From NCBI GenBank assembly GCA_015501055.1, contig JADNYV010000059.1, positions 62,001-126,000 on the forward strand: a stretch of DNA of 64,000 bases, read 5' to 3'. Position 1 is the stretch's first letter. The number at the start of each line of letters is the position of its first letter. Below the pieces are notes generated by a model. The model did no database searches. It worked only from the letters and a program-made list of their open reading frames with translations, and had not been told where the DNA came from. Origin of the DNA: Mucidula mucida. Its lineage: Eukaryota > Basidiomycota > Agaricomycetes > Agaricales > Physalacriaceae. Made by a program: the position numbers and the translations under genes. Positions 10,431-22,778 of the stretch are shown piece by piece.

Positions 10431-11945
10431 TCAATGATTTCTTCTTCGTCGGCGCATCATGTCCCTTCCACCATGCACTGTGTCTCTCTTCTGCGTTTCA
10501 GCGTCGCCTAGCAGACCGCCAGATAGAGAACAATACCCCGATAATACGCAGTCGCGCCAAGCGCTGTACATCATAACCACAAACGCTTGGCCTTCCGGGC
10601 TCTCCTCTACGGCGTCGCCGCCCCAAGCCAAAGGATCGATGGCGGGGCTTGCGCGTCCTTCTTGGCTGACGTGCCATGCACCCGTAGCCTCGCTGACTCC
10701 ACCAAGTACCGCGCGGATGCCATCAGCCCAGGTGATGTACGAAGCCGATAAGGAGGGCGCCAGTCGATATATCACACTGGCAATAGCCGCTGAGCCCGAT
10801 ATCTCGCCAAACGTGTGTTCCGCAGCGACAGACCCGTCCGTATCGAGATAATTCCTGACGAGACCGTTATCGAGCTCGCTGGCCACCACAGCGTCCAGTA
10901 TCTCGGTGATCCATGTTAAAAGATCGGTTTCTGCGCTCGCCCACCAAGTCGCGTCTTGCCCTTCCCAGGTTGCAACACCAGAAGCTCTTATCGTCGCAAG
11001 CACTCTTGACATCCCAGTAGCGGCCCAACCATTCCCTGTAGACCATAGGCCCGGATCATAACTCTGAGGTCCAATGATGTGCGACCAAGCGCCCGTCCCT
11101 GTAGGCTGTAGGACTTCGCGGTACAGTTTGCACTGGTTGTAGCCTTCGTAAATCAGAGACGCGTTTTGGGTATCGGCGCCGTAAAAAGCGAGGAATGGTG
11201 GCGTCATATACATAAAGTCCGCCCTAGCGCAACCATAATGAGGACATACAAAGATCAAAAGATGCGATGAACTTTACCAAAGCTCTGCGACATCTGCCCG
11301 ATGGCTTATGGCACCGTTGTCGTATCGTGGCGCTCCAGTCATGAGATATGTTAGAGTTTGTTCGGAAGCGGTCGCGTAACGCTGAACACGGATGAGTACA
11401 GACAATTTCGACGGTCATTTACGTACCTCGTAGCCTGGATACTTGCCAATCATCCATGCCACTACACCGAGACTCGCTGGATCTCCAGTACTTCCTTCCC
11501 CATCAATGAGTGCATCGACACCTCCCCACTCATTAGGAACGATCCATGAGAGTGCCGAGACCGTGGCAGGAGTCTATTGGAAAGGCGAGGAACAAGCCGA
11601 GGTCAGCGCCCTTGTTGAAACATTTAGCTGCGGGATACGCACGTTTGTAACGTCGACTTCAATATTCCAAGCGCCAGCTTTCATGCCATAGACAGACGCC
11701 CAGGGCGTGTAGAGCTCCAGAAGCGCCAACGTTGCTGCACCGTACTCCCAAGAATGAGTTGGAAGTGAAGCACATAATGCCGCAGCACCAGCAATGTTGA
11801 AGCCGCCTCCGGATGCAAATGCGAGCGCATTGTTCTGGTTAGACGCGGCTAGAGCGAAGGAAGAGGCTCCGCTCGTAGAAAAAGGGAAAGCATCAAAGGC
11901 GGGCGAGGAAGAGAGTAACGCCCTAAGGATACCGAGGGCGTTCAT
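10431..11945 (-). CDS. Six-hairpin glycosidase-fold protein (GH88/GH105-like)
   Basis: The gene reads from ATG 11945 in about five exons. Blocks in order are WEYGAATLALLELYTPWASVYG, the exon SALSWIVPNEWGGVDALIDG, ASEQTLTYLMTGAPRYDNGA, ADFMYMTPPFLAFYG and YDPGLWSTGNGWAATGMSRV. These resemble the alpha6/alpha6 barrel of unsaturated glycuronyl hydrolases, where WxDxxxMxxPFLA and WxxGNGWxA line the active site. A role in trimming cell-wall or plant polysaccharide fragments is inferred. I see no clear signal peptide, so it may lack an N-terminal exon or act inside the cell. The tail is rich in Arg and ends MRRRRRNH. Confidence 0.72.
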
Positions 11946-13547
11946 GCGAAGCTAAATGTATTCCGTGATTGTGTAGATGCGATCCAGAACGCCCACCAGA
12001 GAAGAAAGGATAAGTTAGAAAAAGAGCGGAGTGATGGTAAATAAACAGGCAGTGGTGATGGATGAATCAAGAGCCTGCTTGAGCGGAAGCCGTATGCACA
12101 AGATCAAAACGCCGAGAGAGTTCAGCTTGGCGGGACAGGGGGGGTGTAAGGAATAGTCGCCAGGGGGGGAGTGCGCAGACTGCCGCTGTCATTTGGATGT
12201 CGGCCTGGACTGGCCGTTTATCGCTGTACTGTACTTGTGAGCGTTGCCGTCGTACATCGATACGGTCGAGACCTGGACAACTTTTCGTCAGTGCATGTTC
12301 GGTGTCAGAATATCAGGTATCGACCGGATCAGTCCAAAATGATTGTGCCGGGTGTTACGGTGCGGACACGTGGATAAGTCGCGCGCCTGCATCTCCTTGG
12401 AAAATCGATGTTGGTACACCTTGGTAAAGTCATTGAGCTTGTGTACTCCAGTCCTAGAAACCAGCGACAAACCCGCTTACTTCCGCTTATCGCCCGCCCA
12501 TATCCGCGTAACCGCCCGACGCCAAACAGACTCCAAACCTAGGCGTTGTCCGACGGAGATGCGCACCCACTACATTTGTTGACGGGCGCCTCGAATGTAA
12601 CCAATGTATGGCGCAGAATTAATTGACGGTACAACAAGCTTGTTCGAGATTTGATATGATAACGTTAGTCAGGCCATGCCGTACTTGTTCGTCTGCTTTA
12701 CTTGCAGCCATGAAATCGAAGCTTTCATTGCCTCCGATGAACCATGCTTGATCGACACTTGTGTTGTATTGTGGGCGTCTGCATGCGACGAACTCGTGGC
12801 CTAGCTTCAACTCGAACAGGACATTCCATGTTGTACTTACTAGAGAGCGCCACACAATGGCTGTTAAATGCATTGTACCCGCCGTGAGGAGCCCGGATGG
12901 GTGTTGACGTCCGAGTCGATGTCCATGAGCATTTCAACGTTTGTAGAATGGAACCAGTCGTATATCACCAAATGAGCGCTTTTAAGACGCTGCCTTCGGT
13001 ATGCTATAGTGACACGCGCATACAAACGTCGCTCCGTCTCGCACGAAGCTTGCCTCATCAAACATCGAGGACTCCAGTCCGAAACCGGCGTCAAATTCAC
13101 CGCATTATCATCGAGTACGAAATAGAAGATACCATTCCGCTGTATGGTGGAGAATTAATGTGGGAGACCAGTGTCGACATACAAAACGAGGCTCTGGAAA
13201 AAGAAGCGGTAGTACCCGAATGCGGGGACTAACCCCGTATGGGCGAGCCTGCATTGGAATGTGTCCGAGCTTTGCAGCTTTCATCTACCTCCTACTCGGC
13301 TTTGCATCGGTCCACCAACGGCAGGGCTGGTTACTTTTGAGTTACCTGGCTGGACTTTGCAGAAGGGTTATGGATTTATGCCGCTATGGTGTACGGAACA
13401 CAAGATGGTGGATATCACCACGTGCCAGGGGTCGACCTAGTCTGCGGAAGCTAAAAACTGCTCTCATACTGATCTTCGAGCTCACTTTCACGACCACCAC
13501 ACCCTATAACAACGGCTACCTAGTCATATTCGACTCCGACTAACTCA
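11946..13547. other. Unassigned 1.6-kb region
   Basis: No gene is recognised. It contains two G7 runs at about 12139-12168 and several short frames on both strands. The minus frames 12619-12873 and 12864-13100 are the most protein-like but show no motif I know. This could be a decayed gene, a non-coding RNA or plain spacer. Confidence 0.4.
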
Positions 13548-14328
13548 ATGGACACCCCTACCCTGACCACTACCGCAGACCGACCATCAACTACCCTCCC
13601 TTCGAGACCCGCAACTGCGGTCACATTTGATTCACCCGAACACCCATCATCACTTTTCCCAATCTCTCGACGTGCAAGTACTATCGGACACAACGTATAC
13701 GGCGAAGGTGAGTCTTCACGCAAACTCGCAAGCAAAACTCATTTCATTGTCGGACATAGGTGGATACAGTGTATCAGCTAGCGCGCGGACCAGCTACACC
13801 CGCGTAGACACAATGACAGACGACCAAGCCAATGCCTATCCAACCCAAGTCGCGGAGGTCGAGCGAGTAGACGAACCCTCTGGAGAGATCCCTCACACAC
13901 CACAAATCAGCCTCACCTTCCTACTTGTCTCGGGGCGTCGGCGGACGATGAACTTCGATCCTGCGTACACTGTCGGTCGTGTGAAGGAGCTGGTCTGGAA
14001 CACCTGGCCTGGAGGTTCGTTCTCTTCTTCACCCGTCGGCCTCATGTACCCATCTTCTTTTCATCAGACTGGCAGGACGAGCGACCACCTGCCCCGTCAT
14101 TCCTGAGAATACTCCATCTCGGCAAGGTCCTGCAAGATGAAGATATTCTCAAGGGTAAGGCACACACGCTGTGATTGACAGACCTATTTCTTACGTTTGA
14201 CAGGCGCAAATTTTCCAATTGATGCACCTCCAACAATAGTACACATGTCCATCCGTCCCGGGGCTCTTGCAGACGACCTGTCGAAGAAGGGCGAGGAGGA
14301 GGTCGTGTGTTGCTGCATTATATGCTAG
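13548..14328 (+). CDS. UBL3/MUB-like prenylated ubiquitin-fold protein
   Basis: A four-exon gene from ATG 13548. The first 70-110 residues are Ser/Thr/Pro-rich and probably disordered. They are followed by a ubiquitin-like domain: LTFLLVSGRRRTMNFDP, VKELVWNTWP, DWQDERPPAPSFLRILHLGKVL and TIVHMSIRPG. The protein ends EEEVVCCCIIC, a run of cysteines finishing in a CaaX box (C-I-I-C). In animals and plants, UBL3/MUB proteins are prenylated and palmitoylated, sit on the plasma membrane and bind some E2 enzymes. The WPxDW spacing and missing Gly-Gly end match that family. The N-terminal extension is longer than in animal UBL3. Confidence 0.85.
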
Positions 14329-14724
14329 ATGAAGGAGATATGCACGGAATCTCTACACAACCAGAGGCATATCCGTGTTCCCCGACTCTTGGGTACGCGC
14401 GGGAGCGGCAGGGGTAGGGCGGAAACGATCTGGTATTCATGACAGTTCACGACTCATTCGTCTGCGGGCGAAACGATCTTTGTATTCATACCGGAATTCG
14501 CATTATTGGAGGCTGAGACGGCTGGCATCAGCCGCCTGGGGTTACTGGGTTAATGGGTATATTCGTGCGCACCTGACAGGAAGGTTCGACGCGTCGATGT
14601 CATCGAGATCGCCCGCTGTTAAAGTGGCTCGTAACCTTCAGCTGCGCTATCTAGGATTTTGTATCACTTGACGTCCGTTGCTACAGGAAGACAATAAAGA
14701 TAATATAAGGATAGACTTGAAGCT
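14329..14724. other. Intergenic between convergent genes
   Basis: A 396-nt gap between the stops of the UBL3-like gene and the zinc-knuckle gene. Nothing distinct is seen apart from short frames. Confidence 0.5.
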
Positions 14725-17700
14725 TTATTGAGTCCCAATTAGAACTTGAGAACCGTGAGCTACGACAGTTTCTCAAGCTCACGAGACCACTTACTGATCC
14801 CAGCGCCATGGCGCTTCAGTTGATACTGAAGATGATGATCAAAAACCGTAAATAACTTTGCATCGCGATGCTCACTCACCTCGTAATCATCGCCACCAAG
14901 AACCAGCACATCTCCATGGACCATGCTAATTACGACATCGTGTTGGAATGGTTCCTTGTCCTTGGGAAGAGTGTTCAAATCCGCTTCGCCGCCGTCTAAC
15001 GTTAGCAACGTCGTGAAATGCTTCTGGGCCTTTCCAGTTCTTTTGGCTGGACTCTTTATCGCTTCTTTCCCCGTTATGTGGCCAACCCTCTTTAATGTGA
15101 ATGTGATGGCTTGACCCAGGCATGCCACCACAATAGGGTGACTTTTGGCAAAGGACGGTTGTAATGTCTGGCAGACGCTGTCAACGTACGCTGTGTGGCA
15201 CGGATAGGGACACGAACCTTTCTACTCCCTTCCTTCCACCAGGCTAAGATCGAGAGTGAAGTAATCTTGATTGTAGTCTCGGGATTCGGTAGGTCGCTAT
15301 ATGCGTGGCCCATATGAAGCATCCATTCGCGAGCGTTCTTTACGCTCGGCATTACGGATTCCAATCGGAGGGAGAAATCGTGCATTGGAAGAATACACCT
15401 GTAAGGAATGACGAGCTCTGCTCAATCGAATGACAGTGGCATCGCTCACCATCTAACACCAGCTCGACTTCTGCTTGTATGTCATAGAAAAGGTCTGTGG
15501 CCTCTTCCTGGAACTCATTTGAACTCCCGTTAAAGACGTGACTGCAGATAGCCTGCGCCTCGATCCGTCCATCGCCAATATGATATTTCAAGGTCCGCAT
15601 GCCATCTTCCCACTCGACCATATATGCCTCACCAATATTCGGCGCCTTAAGGTAGAGGGGGTTCGCCATGCCGAGTTTGTCCTGTGGATTCGTTACCAGC
15701 TGCTCAAGCGTCACAGTGGGTCGGACGTGGGCTGGTTTTCCCTCCACGCCGCATTATCAGCTCTCAAACAGAACGAACAGTCGAGAAACTAACCTTGCAG
15801 AATGAGCTGGAACATCTCGAATGCCTGAATAAGGTCTGCTGATTTATCTTCCCACACGCATGACAGTACCATCCAACCGCCGACACGCAGCTTTCGCTGA
15901 GAAGATCCAGAGGTAACACGTCCGGACAATCAGAAGACACTTTCGCCTCCTTCGTATCCGACCACCAGGGCGAAGACATGCGTTCAGGCTCAATGCCTTC
16001 ACGAAAAAATTGTCCTTCGCTGCCCTGCATCCAACGTATACTGAAATGCCATTCGAACACTTCGTATTCAGGCTCGGTCGTATCGCGTAACGTCTGGTAG
16101 GAGCAGATTTGGAAGCATCCCAAAACTGCGTAGCCGAACTCTGGGGGTAGCTTCAAACCGATATGATCTAGTACTTCATGAGATGCAATAACGATGACGG
16201 GCATACCCAACTTGTAGGCCTTGACCATTTTATCGACTTCGAGTGGAAAATCCGTCAAACCCGGAGGCGGCTCTGGAGTTGCCTCGAAACTAGAGAGTTC
16301 CGATGGAGGAGTGGAAGAGTATTCGGAAGGTGTACTGGAAATGGGAGTCTGAGCAGTCGCAAGTAGCCGAGGGGCTGAGGCCTGCGTATCCCGATGATCT
16401 AGTTTGTGAATGAGGTGTTGATCTTCATAGTGAGGAATGTATGCATTGTTTGGCGTTCCTTGAAGTGCAGTTAGAACGACATTCTATCGCCAACGCAAGA
16501 TGGTCACCGAAATGACTGATTCCACTTGCAACATCATCGTATCGAAAGCCATTCCACGCAGATGTGTGTGGAAGCTGATGAGGAGACAGCTCCGCGTTAT
16601 GATTCCTTTTCGTCAGATATTGGTCGCGTATTTCTTTTAAAAAAAGTCAGATTGGGGACACACCACAAAGCAAAGGACGGACCGAAAAGATATCCTGCAG
16701 CATTCATACCTTTCTGTGCTTGGCGATTTAGTGAGTAGGCGACCTTATCGACAAATTTCCCAATTTGTTGTTCGTGCGTTGAGGGTGTCCCAAACGGTCT
16801 ACCGGAATTGCATCCCTCACGCCTCTCCGCCCATTGGTTACCATAAAAGTCAAAGTAGACATCATGATCTACATATGAAGTTCGGCGAGGAGGGATCTCA
16901 TTAACTGCTGGAGCCGATATTGGATGAATACATTCGACGTCGCCAGTTTCGTGAGCATTCGAAACAATCGTGTCATCATTAGGAACGTTCACGAGTCTTT
17001 CATCAGCAGAGCCATAATTGTGGCTAGCAGTTAGAACGGTCGGCTGGTAGGGATGCAAAGCAGAAGACCTCTGCGAACCCATGTCGGGAAGCGCAGTGTT
17101 AGATTTATTCGCGGTGTTCGATACACAACCACGAGAGACCCCCGGAGGAGCCGACAATGACTGAAGAGTAGAATAACGAGAGAAAGTTCCATAGGTTTCG
17201 TGATTCGTTTGAGACCACGAGGAAGCATCACATCGGGCAAGAGGGGTAAGAGGCGGCGCATCTGAGTTCACTACCGCGCTATTCGGTCCGTTGAGCGTCG
17301 GCAACGCTCCGGGAAAGCGACCGGGAAAGCGATGAACTGGAGACAAGGATCCTTGATGGATCACACCCCCCGAGGAAAATTCTGTATGCGTGATAGGTTC
17401 CCGGCCGGGCAAGTGGTGGGATGAAAGGGGTGTGAAAGAAACGTTCGGTGTATCGAGAGCAGCCTTCATATGAATGCGATGGGCTGCTTCAGGCAGTGTC
17501 GTTGGCAAGGTCGCAACATGGCCTCGTTTTCTGTAATTCTTGAATCAGTGCGTATATCTTATATGAGAGCATGACCCCGCCTACATTTGCAATTTCCACG
17601 CTAACGGATCTCCTTCATTGAAGAGTCCGATTCCGCTGTCCTTGTCGACCACAATGATGATTTCTGTGGTTTTGGTCATTGAGATTCCATTCACTGTTGT

Positions 17701-18306
17701 TTTAAGACTAGAAACAGCAGCATAGAGCTCGTCACGACTCTGAAAGCGCGCACACGATCAGAGATTGAAGGCGGCGAGAATCGACATATCTTACAGACGT
17801 CCATTGCCGTGGCGTTCCTCGCGGTTCCCAAACAAGGCCCGAAGGAGGATTCTCGGAGTCAAGCAGAGACCAGCCTTCCTTGGGAAGCCTTTTATATTCT
17901 GCACAGATCAGCCACGTATACTAGCATTTGTATACGCACTTACTACGCGTCACTGGAGGCGTAGATTCGACTTTCCTGCGCTTTCGCGGGGATTGGTCGG
18001 CGTCATCTTCCTGCAATTTGCGAGAACTCTGAAAATAGGATACTGACGGAGCTGCCGGGGCCATGGCAGTGGGAGGAAAGATAGCAGAATCCATTGGGAT
18101 CGCATCATTCTTGACTGTGTGATTGTTGGAATGGGTTGATGTTCCCACGTCGCAGTTTTCTGGGAGCGTGAGCTTCTTGAATTTTAGTGTTTTCAAAGCT
18201 GCCTTCACTAAATCGGGTCATGAGTAGGAAATGGGACGCAATGTGCTAGAAGCAGAGAAAACGTACTATCGCATTGGACTGGCTGAGGTATGGATTCCAC
18301 TGCCAT
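14725..18306 (-). CDS. Nuclear zinc-knuckle protein, possible 2OG-dioxygenase-like C-terminus
   Basis: A long multi-exon gene from ATG 18306 to TAA 14725. The N-terminus carries a basic nuclear signal, SPRKRRKVES. A long disordered middle (about 16.6-17.5 kb) follows, and then a Cys cluster WYCHACGKINQ...RCSSSFC that looks like a zinc knuckle. The C-terminal part has the blocks HIGDGRIEAQAICSHVF, WMLHMGHAYSDLP, ITSLSILAWWKEGSRK, HPIVVACLGQAITF, VVISMVHGDVLVLGGDDYE and a final HGAGIILIGTQ. These blocks remind me of an Agaricomycete-expanded family with AlkB/2OG-oxygenase-like features, but I see no clear HxD iron motif. Splicing was chosen to keep these blocks in frame. Role in DNA or chromatin is inferred only. 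Confidence 0.55.
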
Positions 18307-18453
18307 TTCTGCGGAAACTAACAGAGAAACGCAATTCCAGTTTCATTGACGGTCGTCTCATGAAGAGCCTGGTTGAGTCCTGTACAACATGGACGTTGAA
18401 AGTAAATTAAAAGTCGATCGGGATCGGCCGGTGCCACTTGCCTTTAGCCTCCG
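18307..18453. promoter_or_regulatory. Short bidirectional promoter region
   Basis: Only 147 nt separate the start codons of the zinc-knuckle gene (minus) and the GT49 gene (plus), so both 5' UTRs and promoters must overlap here or extend into neighbouring exons. No defined element is recognised. Confidence 0.4.
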
Positions 18454-20006
18454 ATGAAAGCCACCCTTGTACGCGTTCGCGAGGTCCTGTGGAGCATTTC
18501 CGTGGTCTACGTCGCGTCGGCCCTTCTCTACACCACCAATTACTTTGTTATTGGCCCTCTGTGGCACCGCTGTGCTGCTCTCGTTCCAAATCGGTTTTCG
18601 CAAACCGACCACCGAATCGTCCCAGTACAGCCAAAATTCGACAATTGGACAGCTTATTTGCAATCCGAAAACCTAAAGTTGCTGGAACCATCCTGGGACA
18701 CGTCAAGAGACGATGCCTACGCGATGAGCGAGTCTCTGTTTATGTCCAAGGCCTTCTCCTCCTCCTACACTCCCAGCACGACCATTCCGTATTATTATAG
18801 AGCCTCCGGACCCTTCGACGAAGAAGATATTACCATAACCACTCTCATCACTAGCGACAGATTCCAAGTTTTCGCACGTCTTGTGGAACGATATCAAGGC
18901 GCGTATCTGACTTGATCAAGATTATACACTAACGTCTTACAATAGGTCCCATATCTGTTACCATTCACATCGACGTAACCACTCACGTTCAAGACTCACT
19001 CGATGCTTTGCACTCCTTGTATTCTTCTTCGCTTAGTATGTCTCTCTTTGTCGACGTCCATCTTGTTATCGACGCCTTCGACCGGCAATTCAACACCTGG
19101 AGAAACATTGCACGCCTTTTCGCTCGCACTGACTATGTCTTGATGCTCGACATCGACTTTTACCTATGCACAAACTTTCGTTCTGCCATCCGGAGTAGCA
19201 AGCCTCTCATGGACAAACTCAAAACCGGACAGACTGCCTTTGTTTTACCTGCCTTCGAATATACTGTTTACAACGAAGGGATGGACTACACTGCTTTCCC
19301 TATCGACAAAGCTGTGCGTCTTCAGGACTTTCTAGGCAGCTCTGTTGCTTAGGTAAATCAGGCATTACTTCCGCTCATCAAGTCTAAGAAAATCGCAACC
19401 TTCCATTCTGCCTGGGAAGCCGGACACAACAGCACGGATTACGAAAAGTTCTACGCCGCAAAGCCGGGCGAAGTTTACAAAGTGACGCGATACCAACCTG
19501 CCTACGAGCCTTACGTCGTTTTCAAGGCCGATGGGCCTCCTTGGTTCAGTGTTATTACATCATCCGCTGCCTGACTCATTTCTCTGTAGGTGCGACGAAC
19601 GATTTGTTGGTTATGGTGGTAACAAGGCTGCTTGTCTGTATGAGATGTATCTGTCAGGAGTCTCATTCTATGTCCTATCCGACCACTTCTTAATCCACCA
19701 AAACCATCTATACCAAGAGAAGGTCCGAAAACTAGAGGCATGTTTCTTTAGCAAGTCCTCTTAAGCATTTCGCTTACGACTAGCAGCGCAGATTCAACCG
19801 AAAGATCTACAATGAGTTTAAAGAAGAAACATGCCTCAGGTAAAGTGGCTAATCAGAGGCGTAATAAAGCTTATATTGTGCGTAGGTACCTCAAGGTCTT
19901 CCATGACGCGAATCTTTTGAATACCAGTCGCGGTCATAACGTTCAAGAACAGTGCAAGCATCTGAAGGGCCTTTGGAGAGCTATGGTAGGTAAAATCATT
20001 TGCTAG
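18454..20006 (+). CDS. GT49 (LARGE-like) glycosyltransferase
   Basis: A type II membrane protein. A helix near residues 10-35 (SVVYVASALLYTTNYFVIG) anchors it, with a luminal catalytic domain after it. The domain shows ITTLITSDRFQVFARL, VTIHIDV, the metal-binding DxD in VLMLDIDFYL, a long loop to WEAGHNSTDYEKFY, and CDERFVGYGGNKAACLYEM followed by FLIHQNH. These are features of the GT49/LARGE family, which adds sugars in the Golgi. Six exons are needed. Two introns, 18899-18945 and 19738-19786, have GC donors; using GT alternatives would break the conserved frame. The fungal substrate is unknown. Confidence 0.82.
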
Positions 20007-20329
20007 AAAGAAATCGAAGTGATTTACTGTATTAAACTTAGCTGATTGAAACGTAGCGCTGTTATTAGTCAGTGTGGCGTAGGAATACACTTTCGGAAAT
20101 TCGGATACGTCGGATTTAGCTCTCGGATAACGGCCCGAATAGGCTAAAGATGACCGGCCCGGAAATCCGCGGGCGGGATGGGAAGTGCAAATTTAAGTGC
20201 ACCCCTGCCCGAAACCCCCCACGGGATATCCTTGTGACCATTGTAGAAGACTTAAGTGCTTTCACGTAGCTGAAGACTGTCGATCGATATCTCCTTGTCC
20301 CGATCTCTTGTGCACTACTTGAACACGCA

Positions 20330-21546
20330 ATGGCTCCCCGTATCTTAATATATGGTTGGTGCTCTCTCCAATCATCCATATCCGCATACGATTCTGACGT
20401 GGTAATGAAGGAACGATAATGTGGGCTCAAGAAGAGTTGAAGCAGCTCTTCGATGGCATCGCAGAAGTGATCGTACGGTGAATTACTACGCCACCCAGTG
20501 GCACAGACTAAACAGTTTCTTAGTTCTTTAGCTCCCCGGACAGAGCGACATTCTTCAAGGACCTGGGGCCAAACGGCAAATACAGCGATATCGTTGGATT
20601 ATTCCGCGATAGTTCAGTCATAGCGAAGACGGGCGATTTTGACAAAGAGTTGATCGATGCACTCCCTTCGTCACTGAAATGGGTCGCGTCTAATGGCGCC
20701 GGATATGATAACGTAGACGTTGCATATCTCAAAGAGAAAGGTGCGTAATCAAGCTCACAACTCCTTAATAGTTGCTAACTCCATCGAATCATCAGGCATC
20801 TTCCTCTCTAACACCCCAAGCGCCGTAGACGATGCAACCGCCACGACCGCGTTATACCTAATGATCTCCTGCATGCGCCAATATTCGGTTGCCGAGCGTT
20901 CCCTGCGTCAACTAGCCTGGAAGCCTAAAGGCCTCGCGCCTCTTTCACACGATCTAACCGGCAAAACCCTCGCCATCCTCGGATTGGGCGGCATCGGCCT
21001 GCGCATCGCCCAACTAGCGCGCGCGTTCCCGATGCGCATCGTATACCACAATCGCGACCTAACCCCGATGCCCCGGATTACTGCGATACTATTCGGACGT
21101 GTACAAGATGCTCGGAGAGGCGGATGTGGTCAGTGTCAGTGTCCCGTTGAATCCGAATACCGTCGGGCTCGTCGGGGAGAAGTATATTCGGGCAATGAAG
21201 AAGGGCTCTATCATCGTGAACACGGCGCGCGGTAAGGTTATAGACGAGGATGCCATGATTCGCGCGCTAGAGGATGGTCATGTACGTATGCTCCGCTTCG
21301 TTACATCCCGTTTTACTGTAAAGCGCCACCTTGCAGCTCGGATCAGTTGGACTGGACGTGTTTCCCAACGAGCCAGAGGTGAACCCACGGTTGCTCGAGT
21401 TCCCACATATTACACTGCTGCCTCATATGGGAACGGAGAACCAGGATACTCAGAAAGTCATGGAGATTAGAGCTCTGACGAACTTGGTTGATTATCTGAA
21501 GACGGGCGTGGGGAAGGATCTTGTCCCAGAAATGCAAGCCAAGTAG
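20330..21546 (+). CDS. D-isomer-specific 2-hydroxyacid dehydrogenase
   Basis: An NAD(P)-dependent reductase of 2-oxo acids such as glyoxylate or hydroxypyruvate. Exons start at ATG 20330 (MAPRILIYG). The substrate domain has WVASNGAGYDNVDV. The Rossmann motif is LAILGLGGIGLRIAQLA, followed by NTARGKVIDED (catalytic Arg), DVFPNEPEV (Glu) and LLPHMGTENQDT (His). The gene ends in MQAK. Between VYHNR and YSDVYKMLGEAD the frame changes twice, at about 21055 and about 21086; each change equals one missing base, and no intron fits in the 40-nt gap. This is either a young pseudogene or assembly error. All catalytic residues are kept, which favours error. Confidence 0.85.
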
Positions 21547-21758
21547 TAATAGAACCGTGTATATAGATGTGTAGAATTCACAGGCGCTTATGAGAAGCTG
21601 GATAGAGCAGCTGATTATCACTGGCAGGCTTGGGAAAGAAGGTGTAGCGTTCAATAACAATGGCCTCATGGCGTCCTCGAGGCGGCGGTATACAACTCGA
21701 CACAAGCCTCGCTGACGCCGCAACTCCGTGTTACTCCAATACTACCATCTGCCAGACA

Positions 21759-22778
21759 ATGGACCCCGTCTCCCCTCCTACCGCTGCTCCCAAAAGCGCT
21801 ATAGCGACTATGAACGAGACAATGAGATCTGTGTATGCCTCGTAGCCGCTTCACGGAGTATGATGACTTGACGGACCTGATCATTTAGACTTGATTCGCT
21901 AGCCAATCTGGACGGCAGCTGGTCCAATGTGGGGAACGCCTCCCCATCGATGGTGAGTCCACAACCCTGAGAACGAAATCCAGCGACGGGGCTGATTTTG
22001 ATAATCATAGACCACGCTCCTGGAAGACATCGCGTCGGTGCGCGTCCAATTCGATCACGCCAAGGACGAACACCTCGGGCGCACGGGCACGCTGAAGAAT
22101 CGGATTCATGACGAACTCCAGAATGAGATATCTGAGCAACTGAGGTATGCGCGCCGCTTCGTATGTAGAGCAGAGATCAAGGCTAAACGTAGGCATTCGC
22201 AGGGCAGACATCAAGGCGAAGATTAGATCGGAGATTCACGGCCAGACGCAGGCGCAGGTCGATCAGCAGATCACGGAATACATACCGATTCCGTTGGGCA
22301 AGCAGCTTGAGGAGACGAACACCAAATTGAGTCAGGTGAAGATATCGATTGCCAATGCGTACGTGGCAAAATATTCGTGATTTGGGTCGGCGATGATATT
22401 CACGATGCGCAGGGAAGCTCGAAAGAGGAATTCGGAGTTCACGTTGACGCATAACAAGGATGACAAGCTAGGAGTCATACTGAACGACAAGGGGAAGAAG
22501 AGCGACATCTACCCCGAAGATTTGAACTCATTCTTGAGTGTTTACAAGCGTGAGCATAGACAATTAACGAGACAATTCATTGCTGATGCATCACGCGCAG
22601 GCGCAGACGTCGTACAGCTCCTAGCTGATTATGGGTTGGGAAGTGATGAAGATCCTCGCAAGAATTGTAACCGTTTTCTAGACTACATTGGTACGTGTTA
22701 CGTTCTTGAACCGGAAGTAGGCGCAATGCTCACGGTTGTCAACTAGGTATATCCTCGGCGACACGTATCTATTGCTGA
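21759..22778 (+). CDS. Conserved Agaricomycete coiled-coil protein, unknown function
   Basis: A protein starting MDPVSPPTAAPK in about seven exons. Most of it is a charged helix: LDSLANLDGSWSNVG, LEDIASVRVQFDHAKDEHL, IRSEIHGQTQAQVDQQITEY, LEETNTKLSQVKISIANAEARKRN. The C-terminal part reads DIYPEDLNSFLSVYK and VVQLLADYGLGSDEDP. I recall this arrangement (coiled coil, then a YPxDLxxLF block and an LxxDYGL end) in many mushroom genomes as a hypothetical protein. No enzymatic motif is present. Exon borders after 22540 are less sure. Confidence 0.6.

Noticed and set aside
15352..15385. In-frame TAG after MDASYGPRI in the zinc-knuckle gene, suggesting a pseudogene
   Set aside because: An acceptor about 24 nt upstream of the first one considered gives VIPYRCILPMHDFS in another frame, which stays open and matches the family blocks better.
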